From the NCBI GenBank assembly GCA_043820105.1, contig JBDREC010000028.1:1-64000 (forward strand): a DNA stretch of 64,000 nt, written 5' to 3'. How positions within the stretch are numbered: position 1 is the stretch's first letter; every line of letters starts with the position of its first letter. This document shows positions 1 through 8,187 of the stretch, piece by piece. This DNA comes from JBDREC01 sp043820105 [NCBI: Pseudomonadota bacterium] (GTDB lineage: Bacteria > Bdellovibrionota_F > JAHFAK01). The translations under genes and the position numbers were made by a program. Under the pieces are notes generated by a model that was not told the DNA's origin, did not search any database, and worked only from the letters and a program-made list of their open reading frames with translations.

Positions 1-9
1 CCTAGTCAT
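1..9 (-). CDS. First codons of a gene running off the left edge
   Basis: A minus-strand ATG lies at 7-9 and the reading frame (Met-Thr-Arg) leaves the window at once. A G-rich ribosome-binding site (AAGAAGGGGG) sits just upstream at about 15-24. The gene follows a consensus promoter and a 250-base leader. The product cannot be named from three residues. A transposase or recombinase is my inference from the leader layout only. Confidence 0.4.
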
Positions 10-256
10 AATTAACCCCCTTCTTAAGCTTTGTGACCTTTGAGTATCCCTACTGCTCAATTATGCCTTAGCACCTGGATCATGGTTTCTCCTTCTAGCT
101 GTTTCACCATTGCTGATGACCCTGGCTAAAATTCGATGCTACGTTTATCGGTTCTTGCCGACACAATTTATTAAGTACCCAGCGAACTGTTTACTTAACC
201 AGTGTGGACCTTGTATCAGGTCTAACTACCTCTTAGCTACTCCCCCCTGCCTTGTA
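10..256 (-). ncRNA. Structured leader, possible IS110-type bridge RNA region
   Basis: About 245 bases lie between a strong minus-strand promoter and the ATG at 9. On the minus strand it shows short perfect hairpins (GACCT-GATACA-AGGTC and TCGG-CAAGAA-CCGA) and a second ribosome-binding site (GAAGGAG) in front of an 8-codon ORF (minus ATG near 82). A promoter plus long structured leader before a recombinase is how IS110 elements encode their bridge RNA. I cannot confirm the family because the protein is off the edge. A group II intron or an ordinary attenuator leader are alternatives. Confidence 0.3.
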
Positions 257-262
257 AGATAA

Positions 263-291
263 CTTATAAGCAAACAATTTACATTTGTCAA
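263..291 (-). promoter_or_regulatory. Consensus sigma70-type promoter
   Basis: On the minus strand TTGACA (286-291) is followed after exactly 17 bases by TATAAG (263-268). It reads leftwards into the structured leader and the truncated gene at the window edge. It is the best-matching promoter I see in the window. Confidence 0.6.
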
Positions 292-589
292 CAATTATTT
301 CATATTATTTTCACATAATCGTCACAATTGAATGATTTCAATGGTTTAGGTTGTCACTTATTTTTCACAATTCCGTCACTTGCAGGGTAAGGTTTTAGAT
401 GCATGACATTGTTTTTCTTTGCTGTTCAGCTGCTTTTGGCTTATTGCTTGTGTTTATACTATTCATGATTGTTTACATATGCCTTATTTCTGCTTTCCAG
501 CTCGTTTGATTTCTGTTACTCTTTATCCACTATGGTTTAATGTGGGTTTTTAATTAATAGTACCTTTATTTTGAATGTAGTTTTATTTA

Positions 590-715
590 AACACAGAGTC
601 ACAGAGAACACAGAGATAAAAACAAAATACATTTAAACTTGAACTTTAAACGTATTTTGTTTTTTGATTTTTTTAATATTCTTTTTTCTCTGTGCCTCTG
701 TGACTCTGTGGTTTT
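590..715. repeat. Long palindrome with CACAGAG arms
   Basis: The left arm (about 592-616, ACACAGAGTCACAGAG...) is the inverted complement of the right arm (about 688-712, ...CTCTGTGACTCTGTG). An inner stem, ACAAAATAC / GTATTTTGT, lies between them. The whole would fold into a long hairpin downstream of the acyl-CoA synthetase gene and could end transcription. The rest of 292-744 is AT-rich with two copies of a CACAAT-TCGTCACAATT-like motif near 316-330 and 365-380; I see no gene there. Confidence 0.75.
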
Positions 716-744
716 TGGATTATGATTTGGAATTATGAATATGA

Positions 745-3048
745 TTAAGATTTTTTCGACAAACATTTACCCAAAATTTTCATCAAACGATCAGAAGAAA
801 GAAAAACTGGAATATTATTTTTTTCAAGTTCTTCTATCATTGGATCATAGTCTTTTCCTGAATCAACAACAACAAGTAATGGTTTATTATATTTTTGTCC
901 TAATCCTATTATTTTTTGAACTATACTCTTTTCTGAGGTAATTGATTCATGTTTGAATTTTTCTTCTGGAATTGTTTTGCAGGCAGGGGTCAAAGGAACA
1001 ATTGAAGCGATTACTATATCAACATTTTCACTTTCTAAATAAGTTGTTATAACTGCTTCATAAACATCGTCATTTGCCATGGGAGTTAAATCTATTGGAT
1101 TTTTTACATTTACAAGTGAATCAATTTTAGCTTCTTTTAAAATGTTTTTTAATTTATTTTCTGTTTCCTCATTAAGAGTCGGAAAGGTCATTTTATATTC
1201 ATCAGTAGTAAGGTTATCTGCAAAGCCTACACATTCATAGCCTGCGTTGCTAATAACGCCTAAGCGATCGCCTTTAAGCTTCTTATTTCCTGCTAAGCTT
1301 AATAGTCTTATAATTTCTTCATAATCATGAAAATCATCAACTGCAATTGCGCCAGCATCTGAAGCAAGGGCCATACAAACATCCCAGTTACCTGCCATAG
1401 AAGCAGTATGACCAGCTGTGGCTTTTTTGCCTTCTTCTGTTCTACCACCCTTATAAAAAACAACTTTTTTGCCGGCTTTAATTGACTCTTTACAAAGTTT
1501 TATAAAATTTAAACCATCATTGTCATTAAAACCTTCGACATATAGACCAATTACATCAATTTCTTCACTTGTAGCTAAGTAATGCAAAAAATCAGGAGAT
1601 GTTAAGTCAACTTGATTTCCTGTTGAAACAAGCAAAGATGGTTGCAAGAACTCAAGATTTGATCTTCTTGTTATCATAAAAGCACCACTTTGACTAATAA
1701 TGGCTGTATTGTTAGTTTCATGTTTGCGGGATTTTTTTAGTTTGTATTCAGGAATAAACAAAGTATCAAACCTACCCTTCATTGACAATATTCCAAGACA
1801 ATTGCCTCCAACTAAAACAGGGCCCAAAGACTTAGTTTTTCGTGATTCACAAATATCTTCTTTTATCTGATTCTCAAACTTTTTTCCTTGCTGGGTTTCA
1901 CCCATGCCACCTGGAATTAAAATAATTGATTCAGTTTTATCTTCTTTAATTAACTCCATACATGAATCACCAGCAACTGCTGCTGGAACAGAAATTACTG
2001 CTAAATCCATTTTTTGAGGTAAATCAGAAATTGATGGATAACATTTAACCTCATCTATTTCTTCAATACCTGGCTTGATCACATAGATCTGCTTTTTATC
2101 AAAACCCATATTGATAATGTTTTTAAGAATAATTCGACCTACATTCATCTTTTCTGAAACACCGATTAAACAAATTGACCTGGGTTCTAAAAGATTTTTT
2201 ATTTTATGCAGTGGCTTTTGTATAACTTCTGATTTGTTTTTTGAAATCTTACATAAAGCATCAATTGCACATAACTTTTTATTCTTAAAAATAAATGGAT
2301 TAATTTCAAACTCTTCAATTGTAAATTTTGCATCAAGGTTATATTGACTGTAATTATTGCATAAATCTTTTATCGCTGAAATTGTATTCTTTAACTCTTC
2401 ATCAGATATTCTAACTATTTTATCCCTTGTCTTGCCTGATATTTTTTCATAAAAGGAGGTGTTTTTTAATTTATTAAGAATAAATTCTGCTTCATTAACT
2501 TCTAAAGAAGCATGTATAATAGCCTCATTCTTCTTAAAATTCTTTGCATAAAATTCAGTATCAGTTCCACCTGCTCCCATTGTAAGAACCTGGCCAAACT
2601 CTCGATTGTTTTGACAACCTACTAATAGCTCTTCACCAAATCTATTTGCATTGTATTGCATAAACTCAACCAGCAAAAATCCAGATATTTTTAGGCTATT
2701 CCCTATGGAAGGATCAAATTCAGCGAGCTTTGATGGAATAGTTTCTTTCATTTCAAGAAGTGCATTATTAATGCTTTCATAGCTTTTCTCAACAATTTTT
2801 ACTCCATCAACTTCTGTTTTATGTAGAATCTGCTCAGAAACAACTTTAAGAACTATTTTATCTGAAGCAAAAGAATCCAATTTAACATTTTTAAGTTCTT
2901 CTAAAGAATCATAAGGCAAAAACCTATATGTAGGACTTTGAAGATTAATAGCTTCTAGAACAGCGTATAATTCATGTTCTAATAAATAGCTTCTATTATT
3001 TTCAATTGCTCCTGAAAAGATTTCATCAATTTTAGTGAATGAAAGCAT
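745..3048 (-). CDS. Acyl-CoA synthetase (ADP-forming), fused beta-alpha
   Basis: This 767-residue enzyme should convert an acyl-CoA, ADP and phosphate to the free acid, CoA and ATP, conserving energy from 2-oxoacid oxidation. Residues 1-250 are the ATP-grasp (beta) part, with LKVVSEQILHKTEVDGV near 65. From about 285 follow the CoA-binding and ligase (alpha) domains (SQSGAF, STGNQVD). His547 in AGHTASMAG matches the family's phosphorylated histidine. The order is beta then alpha, the reverse of the common alpha-beta fusion. GGAG precedes the ATG by 6 bases. It lies downstream of iorA/iorB on the same strand, so aryl- or branched acyl-CoAs are likely substrates; that is inference. Confidence 0.88.
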   Translation of the reverse strand: MLSFTKIDEIFSGAIENNRSYLLEHELYAVLEAINLQSPTYRFLPYDSLEELKNVKLDSFASDKIVLKVVSEQILHKTEVDGVKIVEKSYESINNALLEMKETIPSKLAEFDPSIGNSLKISGFLLVEFMQYNANRFGEELLVGCQNNREFGQVLTMGAGGTDTEFYAKNFKKNEAIIHASLEVNEAEFILNKLKNTSFYEKISGKTRDKIVRISDEELKNTISAIKDLCNNYSQYNLDAKFTIEEFEINPFIFKNKKLCAIDALCKISKNKSEVIQKPLHKIKNLLEPRSICLIGVSEKMNVGRIILKNIINMGFDKKQIYVIKPGIEEIDEVKCYPSISDLPQKMDLAVISVPAAVAGDSCMELIKEDKTESIILIPGGMGETQQGKKFENQIKEDICESRKTKSLGPVLVGGNCLGILSMKGRFDTLFIPEYKLKKSRKHETNNTAIISQSGAFMITRRSNLEFLQPSLLVSTGNQVDLTSPDFLHYLATSEEIDVIGLYVEGFNDNDGLNFIKLCKESIKAGKKVVFYKGGRTEEGKKATAGHTASMAGNWDVCMALASDAGAIAVDDFHDYEEIIRLLSLAGNKKLKGDRLGVISNAGYECVGFADNLTTDEYKMTFPTLNEETENKLKNILKEAKIDSLVNVKNPIDLTPMANDDVYEAVITTYLESENVDIVIASIVPLTPACKTIPEEKFKHESITSEKSIVQKIIGLGQKYNKPLLVVVDSGKDYDPMIEELEKNNIPVFLSSDRLMKILGKCLSKKS

Positions 3049-3089
3049 GTTTAACTCCGGTAATTATTTTAAAAGTATTGAATACAATT

Positions 3090-3165
3090 TGGCTATCAGT
3101 TGTCGGCTGTCAGCCATCAGCTAATTTAAATGCCCAAAAGCTGATAACTGAAGGCTGAAAACCTA
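3090..3165. repeat. Inverted CAGCTGA/TCAGCTT-type short repeats
   Basis: Degenerate 7-8 base units (TCAGTTGTCGGCTGTCAGCC, then GCTGATAACTGAAGGCTGA) form two inverted arms around a short spacer between iorB and the acyl-CoA synthetase gene. The RNA could fold as a hairpin. I see no gene in this gap. Confidence 0.6.
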
Positions 3166-3183
3166 AATGTTTTACAAATGTAA

Positions 3184-3756
3184 TTAAGATACTGCCCCTT
3201 GTCCTAATTCAAATGCTCTTTTATTCAAATCAACTATTTTTTCGCCTTTTCTTGCAAAAAGCATTTCAATAAATTTTATATAACTATCTTTTTTCATTGG
3301 TAAGAATTTTGAAGCAGCTCCTACAATAACCATATTTTGCGCTCTGGCATTGCCTGCTTCTTTTGCTAAAGTTTCAGAATCAACTAAATGACAGGATGAA
3401 ATTGATTTTAATCTTTGAAGCAGCTCATCTAAATTTGGATAGTTTGGAATATTTTCAACAGGTGCAATTCCAGTGACAATACTACCACTTTTTGATAAAT
3501 AATGTATGTATCTTTCTGTTTCCATGGGTTCAACGCCAATTAACAAGTCTGCGCTGCCTACAGAAACCAAATCACTGCTAATTTCTTGATCAGAAATTCT
3601 CAAATGACTTTGCACTGAACCACCACGCTGACTCATTCCATGCACTTCTGACTGTTTAAAGTTTAAGCCTTCTTCTAAGGCAGCATTATCAATTATATAA
3701 GAAATGGATAGGATTCCTTGACCACCCACTCCTGCTAGGATTATATCTTTTTTCAT
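3184..3756 (-). CDS. iorB: Indolepyruvate:ferredoxin oxidoreductase beta subunit
   Basis: The 190-residue protein is the gamma-type subunit of the 2-oxoacid:ferredoxin oxidoreductase family, of normal length. It begins with the typical DIILAGVGGQGILS, followed by SEVHGMSQRGGSVQSHLR, the conserved core of IorB. It partners IorA to oxidise aryl-pyruvates from aromatic amino-acid transamination, giving aryl-acyl-CoA, CO2 and reduced ferredoxin. GGAGAAATAA precedes the start. It lies 122 bases after iorA, the gap being filled with short repeats, and the acyl-CoA synthetase follows, so the three make an amino-acid fermentation module. Confidence 0.93.
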   Translation of the reverse strand: MKKDIILAGVGGQGILSISYIIDNAALEEGLNFKQSEVHGMSQRGGSVQSHLRISDQEISSDLVSVGSADLLIGVEPMETERYIHYLSKSGSIVTGIAPVENIPNYPNLDELLQRLKSISSCHLVDSETLAKEAGNARAQNMVIVGAASKFLPMKKDSYIKFIEMLFARKGEKIVDLNKRAFELGQGAVS

Positions 3757-3764
3757 TTATTTCT

Positions 3765-3873
3765 CCAAATTTCAAAAGAACAAGGGAACATGGGAACAAG
3801 AAAACATGGCAAGAATTATTATCATTGCAATCTTGTGCTCTTGTTCTCTTGTGCTCTTGCGCTCTTATTCTCA
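3765..3873. repeat. Inverted CTTGTTCC-type octamer arrays
   Basis: CAAGGGAACATGGGAACAAG (about 3780-3800) is followed by the opposite orientation, CTTGTGCTCTTGTTCTCTTG (about 3833-3860). These are 8-base repeat units with 1-2 base variants. They occupy the space between iorA and iorB, where a ferredoxin domain of IorA would normally be encoded. Confidence 0.75.
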
Positions 3874-3878
3874 ATAAT

Positions 3879-5462
3879 TTACTTTCGTTTAATTTGTATA
3901 CATGCACGCCTAGGTACAATAACACTTAAACCTTTATATCCAACTTCCTTCTTAATTATTTCCACATTTTCAACATGAAACTTTGGCAATGGATTAATAA
4001 CTTTTAGGTGTTCCTCATCAACTCCAAGACCTTTAATTATGCTTAAAAGTCTTTCACCAGAGGCAATTGAAAGTTGAGAGCCTGTCATAGCTGTTGTTTC
4101 ATTATCTAAAATAAAAACTGTAATATTATTATTTTCATAAGCAGCACCTAAAAGTGGTGTCATACCAGAGTGACCAAAGGTTGAATCTCCAATTACTGCA
4201 AAACAAGGATGCATGCCAGCGTGGCTTGCTCCACTTGCTGCGCTAATGCTTGCTCCCATATCAATGCATGTATCAATTGCTTCATAAGGTGGCAAAGCAC
4301 CTAAAGTATAACAGCCAATATCACTGAAAACTGCACCATTAGGAAAGTCAGCCATAATTTCATTGATTGCATTATATGTATCAATATGTGAACAACCCTT
4401 ACAAAGTGATGGAGGTCTGCCTGGAACTTGAGCAGGTTTATCAAACATAGCATTGTCATTTTTTAAACCTAGGGCATCTGCAACTATATCAGGATTTAAC
4501 TCACCACATCTTGGTAGTCTTTCATTTAATTTACCTGATATTTTTTTATTTTTAAATGAAAATCCTGAAGTAAGAATCTTTTCAATATATGGATAGCCTT
4601 CCTCTATTACAAGTAGTTCATCACAATGTTCATAAATTTTAGCTACCATATCCATTGGCAAAGGATATTGAGATATTTTTAAAATAGAAGGCATAAATTC
4701 AAGCCTTGATAAATGTTCATTTAGATAATTTGTTGCGATTCCAGATACAATTATTCCCAGTAATTTACTTTCTTGGTTTAACTTAAGAAAATTAAATTCT
4801 GATTTCATTGATTCATCAATAAAATCATTTTGTTTTTTTACTAAGTTAGCATATTGAACTCTTGCGTGGCTTGGCAATAAAACCCATTCTTTTCTGCTTG
4901 GTTTTTCAGTTAGTTCATTTTGAGCTCGAACTTCTGCAATATTTACATTACCCCTTGAGTGTGCAAGACGAGTGGTTAATCTCATAATTATTGGAACCTT
5001 GTGTCTTTCTGAATAATCATAGGCCATACGAGTCATTTCATAAGCTTCCTGTTGGTCTTTTGGTTCAAAACAAGGAACAAGACCAAAATCAGCGAAATAT
5101 CTTGTATCCTGTTCATTTTGAGAGGAATGCATACCTGGATCATCACAAACTAAAATAACTAAACCACCATTTGTGCCTGTAATAGCTGAGTTCATAAAAG
5201 GATCAGCTGCAACATTTAAACCAACATGCTTCATTGTAACCAGAGATCTTTTTCCAGCAAAACTCATTCCAAGGGCTTCTTCAAGTCCTACCTTTTCATT
5301 TGCTGACCAGGTTGCATGAACATTAAACTTCTTACTAAGTCTTTCTACATATTCAAAGGCCTCAGTTGATGGAGTACCAGGATAACCATAAACACCCGAA
5401 ATCCCAGCATGAATCGCCCCCAAGGCAACCGCTTCATCACCTAAAAGTATCTCTTTTTGCAT
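3879..5462 (-). CDS. iorA: Indolepyruvate:ferredoxin oxidoreductase alpha subunit
   Basis: The 527-residue catalytic subunit carries the pyrimidine-binding domain at the N-terminus (LLGDEAVALGAIHAG, YPGTPSTEAFEY). The thiamine-diphosphate domain is C-terminal: KGCSHID, then GDSTFGHSGMTPLL and ILDNETTAMTG near 435-470. Archaeal and many bacterial IorA proteins are about 600 residues and end in a two-cluster ferredoxin domain. This one stops at RRACIQIKRK with no CxxCxxCxxxCP motif, and no remnant is visible downstream. Some lineages may have naturally short IorA. Electrons would then need a separate ferredoxin-like partner. AGAGGTG lies before the ATG. Confidence 0.92.
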   Translation of the reverse strand: MQKEILLGDEAVALGAIHAGISGVYGYPGTPSTEAFEYVERLSKKFNVHATWSANEKVGLEEALGMSFAGKRSLVTMKHVGLNVAADPFMNSAITGTNGGLVILVCDDPGMHSSQNEQDTRYFADFGLVPCFEPKDQQEAYEMTRMAYDYSERHKVPIIMRLTTRLAHSRGNVNIAEVRAQNELTEKPSRKEWVLLPSHARVQYANLVKKQNDFIDESMKSEFNFLKLNQESKLLGIIVSGIATNYLNEHLSRLEFMPSILKISQYPLPMDMVAKIYEHCDELLVIEEGYPYIEKILTSGFSFKNKKISGKLNERLPRCGELNPDIVADALGLKNDNAMFDKPAQVPGRPPSLCKGCSHIDTYNAINEIMADFPNGAVFSDIGCYTLGALPPYEAIDTCIDMGASISAASGASHAGMHPCFAVIGDSTFGHSGMTPLLGAAYENNNITVFILDNETTAMTGSQLSIASGERLLSIIKGLGVDEEHLKVINPLPKFHVENVEIIKKEVGYKGLSVIVPRRACIQIKRK

Positions 5463-5526
5463 TTTTTACACCTCTTTATTTGTAATAGTCATATTTGGTG
5501 TGGATTGAGTAAAATGAATTGAAATA

Positions 5527-5704
5527 AGTGTCAAATGATAAGTGGTAAGTGGTAAGCAGTAAGTGGTAAGTGGTAAGTGGTAAGTGGTAAGTGGTAAGTG
5601 GTAAGTTTAGTTACTCGATGCTGGATACTCGATAATTTGGGTCTGGCTACTTGTTCTCTTGTTCTCTTGCGCTCTTGTTCTCTCGCGTTCCTGTTCCCTT
5701 GTCC
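5527..5704. repeat. GTAAGTG heptamer array and CTTGTTCT octamer array
   Basis: About ten GTAAGTG units (5537-5606) are followed by GATACTCGAT repeats and then CTTGTTCTCTTGCGCTCTTG units (5652-5704) that reach the stop codon of the signal peptidase gene. Both families recur elsewhere in the window. No gene is visible between iorA and lepB. Confidence 0.85.
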
Positions 5705-6451
5705 CTATTTCAACAACTTAAACTGTCTATTAAACCTAATCTTATTAAAAAAACCTTCACCTTCCTTATCCCAGGAAAACCAGATTATTTTTACTTTGCC
5801 TTTAATATTATTGAAAGGCACAACGCCCCAATAGCGTGAATCGCGGCTATTGTCTCGGTTGTCACCCATGACAAAATATGAATCAGGGGGAACAGTGTAT
5901 GGGCCAAAGGTTTGAGGTCTTAGCAAAAACTCTGATTCGAAATGTTGAATTTTATGATTTAGGTCAATAAGCTTTTCATTGTAAGTTGTAACATTACCAA
6001 AAATCTCAAATTTTTCTTTTGTGTACAGCTTGTTTATTTCTAATTTTTCATCATTAATATAAACATAAGGTGATTTTACTTCTATTTTGTCTCCTGGCAA
6101 ACCAATTACTCTTTTAACCATATCAATACCTGGATTTTCTTTATCAGGGCTTCTAAAAACAATAATATCACCTCTTTTGGGCTTATCATATGTAAAAATA
6201 TTTATATTTGTAAAAGGAACTGGCAGTTTCAGGCTATATGAAATATGTGAGGCAAAAAGATGATCCCCAATTTCAATTGTAGGAATCATAGAACCAGTTG
6301 GAACTTTATAATTTCCAATAATTGATGTTCTTATCATTAAGGCAATTACTAAAGCAATGATAATCGTTTTATATGTTGGCCAGGCCTCTATTATAACTTT
6401 ATGAAATATTTTTTTCCATATCGGTGTATTAGGATCAAGTTTAGTGCTCAT
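5705..6451 (-). CDS. lepB: Signal peptidase I
   Basis: The 248-residue type I leader peptidase cuts signal peptides at the outer face of the inner membrane. One hydrophobic segment (about 28-46) is followed by the nucleophile motif VPTGSMIPT with Ser54. The general-base Lys113 lies in MVKRVIGLPGD, and the late box GDNRDNSRDSRYWG is intact. GGAG lies 6 bases before the ATG. It is flanked by repeat arrays, so probably transcribed by itself or with the lipoprotein gene upstream. Confidence 0.95.
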   Translation of the reverse strand: MSTKLDPNTPIWKKIFHKVIIEAWPTYKTIIIALVIALMIRTSIIGNYKVPTGSMIPTIEIGDHLFASHISYSLKLPVPFTNINIFTYDKPKRGDIIVFRSPDKENPGIDMVKRVIGLPGDKIEVKSPYVYINDEKLEINKLYTKEKFEIFGNVTTYNEKLIDLNHKIQHFESEFLLRPQTFGPYTVPPDSYFVMGDNRDNSRDSRYWGVVPFNNIKGKVKIIWFSWDKEGEGFFNKIRFNRQFKLLK

Positions 6452-6629
6452 TTAATCTCCAATTAACATTAGAAAAACAATTAATTATATAATTTCCAAG
6501 AAAGGGTCAAGCTTTTAGCTTGTAGATATCATACAAGATAGCTTTTAAAAGAATAAAATAATGTAATTCTTAATAATTCAAAAAAATAAAATAAAATAAT
6601 GTAGTATTTCATTCTCATTTAACCCTCCC

Positions 6630-6688
6630 CTCTTCTCTTGTTCTCTTGTTCTCTTGTTCCCTTGTTCCCTTGTTCCCTTGTTCTCTTA
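6630..6688. repeat. CTTGTTCC octamer array
   Basis: About six units of TTGTTCTC/TTGTTCCC run directly up to the stop codon of the lipoprotein gene on the minus strand. The flanking 6470-6630 is AT-rich, with an imperfect hairpin near 6508-6548 (AAGCTTTTAGCTTGTA / TACAAGATAGCTTTT) that could be a weak terminator. Confidence 0.85.
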
Positions 6689-7324
6689 TCATAAATCAAT
6701 TTCATTAGAAGTTGCAATATTCCCAGCGAAATCAGCAACTGTAATTGAAGCTTTAGTGCTATCAGCAGAAAAAGTAAAGTTAGTTAACCTATAGCTTCCA
6801 GAATAAAAAACGACATTATCTTCATAAGAAAGGGTTTCGTTATCTGTAGAACTTACAATAGTAACGGCAGTATCATCACTTATGTTAAAATCTATGACAT
6901 ATGTACCTGGGTTTGTGTCAGGAATTACTGACAGTAAGGTTACTTGAGGACTTATACCATCTGTCAATTGCTCTGTAGTTGCAAAGGTCAAAGACTCAGT
7001 TGATATAGTTGTCGTTCCATAAGTTACTGAAACAACACCGTCTTCAACATCATCTGGAATTGGTACTGTTATTATAGAACCAGTTGAATTAACAAGTACA
7101 TTTTCAGCAGCTTCTGTTGAATTTGGAAAATAAACGAAATTTTCTCCGTTTGTTGAAAACCCTGCTCCTTCGATTACTAAAAAATTTTCTAAAGAAGAAT
7201 AATTTGAATGAGCATTTGTAACTTCAAATATATAAGCTGCATCTATAGCAAGATCATCTTCCTCAAAACACGAGATCAAAGAAATAAGCACAAGTATGGG
7301 AAGTAGAATTTTTATAAAACGCAT
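6689..7324 (-). CDS. Lipoprotein with IPT/TIG-like domain
   Basis: The 211-residue protein starts with a lipoprotein signal; the lipobox LISC gives lipidated Cys19. Residues about 45-115 (FLVIEGAGFSTNGENFVYF ... VSVTYGTTTISTESLTF) look like an immunoglobulin-like IPT/TIG fold. The rest is a second beta-rich, Thr/Ser-rich segment of unknown type. It is probably exposed on an envelope membrane. No enzyme motif is visible. TTTGGAG precedes the start. A role in adhesion or binding is possible but not shown. Confidence 0.75.
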   Translation of the reverse strand: MRFIKILLPILVLISLISCFEEDDLAIDAAYIFEVTNAHSNYSSLENFLVIEGAGFSTNGENFVYFPNSTEAAENVLVNSTGSIITVPIPDDVEDGVVSVTYGTTTISTESLTFATTEQLTDGISPQVTLLSVIPDTNPGTYVIDFNISDDTAVTIVSSTDNETLSYEDNVVFYSGSYRLTNFTFSADSTKASITVADFAGNIATSNEIDL

Positions 7325-7498
7325 TTAAAACTCCAAAGCAGATAATAAAATTTCTGTCTTAGTGCTAAAAGTAATTATAAAAGCAAACAATAAAGTATCA
7401 AGTTAAAAAATTTACATTTTTTTCGGTTGATCTTCAACTTAATTCTTATTATTTAAGTACAAAACAATATTGAAATTCCTTTATTGAGGTTTTTAAAA

Positions 7499-8041
7499 AT
7501 GAATGAAGCGAAAAGAATAATATCTAAAAGTGAAGTTATTACAATTGTTATAATCTTTCTAGTTCTACTTGCAATTACTATTCCTACTTTTCAAAAATAC
7601 TTGAAACGTTCGAAAACTAGTGAAGCAATGATAAATATTAGAAAAATATTTGATGGTGAAGCAATATATTTCAACAAAGACTTTTCCTATACAGATGAAG
7701 AAGGCGAAACTCAGAGAGGAAGTCATAAATTTCTCTATATTGATTGGACACCTGAACTACCTGCAATTAAGGAAAAAAGAATTGGCGGCTTTAATAAACA
7801 TAAAAAGTGGAAACAAATATTTTTCAGAGAAAATAAAGCAGTCTATTTTTCTTATGCTGTGACAGATGGAAAAGTTGCTGAAAGAAACATTGATCCAAAA
7901 GCTTATTCTTTTGCAGCAAGAGCAAAAGCAGATCTTGATGGAGATGGCAATGTTTCTGAGATGCTTAGAGTTGGCTATAAAAACGAAAATGATGAAGTAG
8001 CTCCCTATGGTGGTTTATATATTTTTGATGAAGGTGAGTAA
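7499..8041 (+). CDS. Type IV pilin-like protein without the usual cleavage Gly
   Basis: The N-terminus SEVITIVIIFLVLLAITIP followed by FQKYLKRSKTSEAM matches the spine helix and start of the head of type IV pilins and pseudopilins, including the conserved Glu5-like residue. The prepilin site normally reads G/FTLIE; here it reads IISKSE, so the Gly before the cleavage point is missing. The head contains a calcium-loop-like DLDGDGNVSEML near the C-terminus. I chose ATG 7499 over TTG 7484 because GAGG lies 9 bases ahead of it. No pilus assembly genes are nearby. Confidence 0.75.
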   Translation: MNEAKRIISKSEVITIVIIFLVLLAITIPTFQKYLKRSKTSEAMINIRKIFDGEAIYFNKDFSYTDEEGETQRGSHKFLYIDWTPELPAIKEKRIGGFNKHKKWKQIFFRENKAVYFSYAVTDGKVAERNIDPKAYSFAARAKADLDGDGNVSEMLRVGYKNENDEVAPYGGLYIFDEGE

Positions 8042-8047
8042 ATGAAG

Positions 8048-8162
8048 AAAGGTATTCAGTATTCAGTATTCAGTATTCAGTATTCAGTATTCAGTATTCA
8101 GTATTCAATATTCAGTATTCAATAATTGGTTTCTTTTCCTCAACTGAATACCGAATACTGTT
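8048..8162. repeat. ATTCAGT heptamer array with inverted arm
   Basis: About ten tandem GTATTCA units (8052-8124) are followed by the inverted version CTGAATACCGAATACTG (8139-8160). Together they can form a long hairpin between the pilin-like gene and mpl. Confidence 0.9.
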
Positions 8163-8187
8163 ATACTATTTTTTATAAAGGATAAAA

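Noticed and set aside
1-260. Possible rRNA fragment at the left edge
   Set aside because: No recognisable 16S, 23S or 5S stretches; a promoter, ribosome-binding site and start codon explain it better.
3689-3978. Small frames across the iorA-iorB gap
   Set aside because: They translate octamer repeats (for example RAQEHKRTRAQ) and are not conserved-looking proteins.
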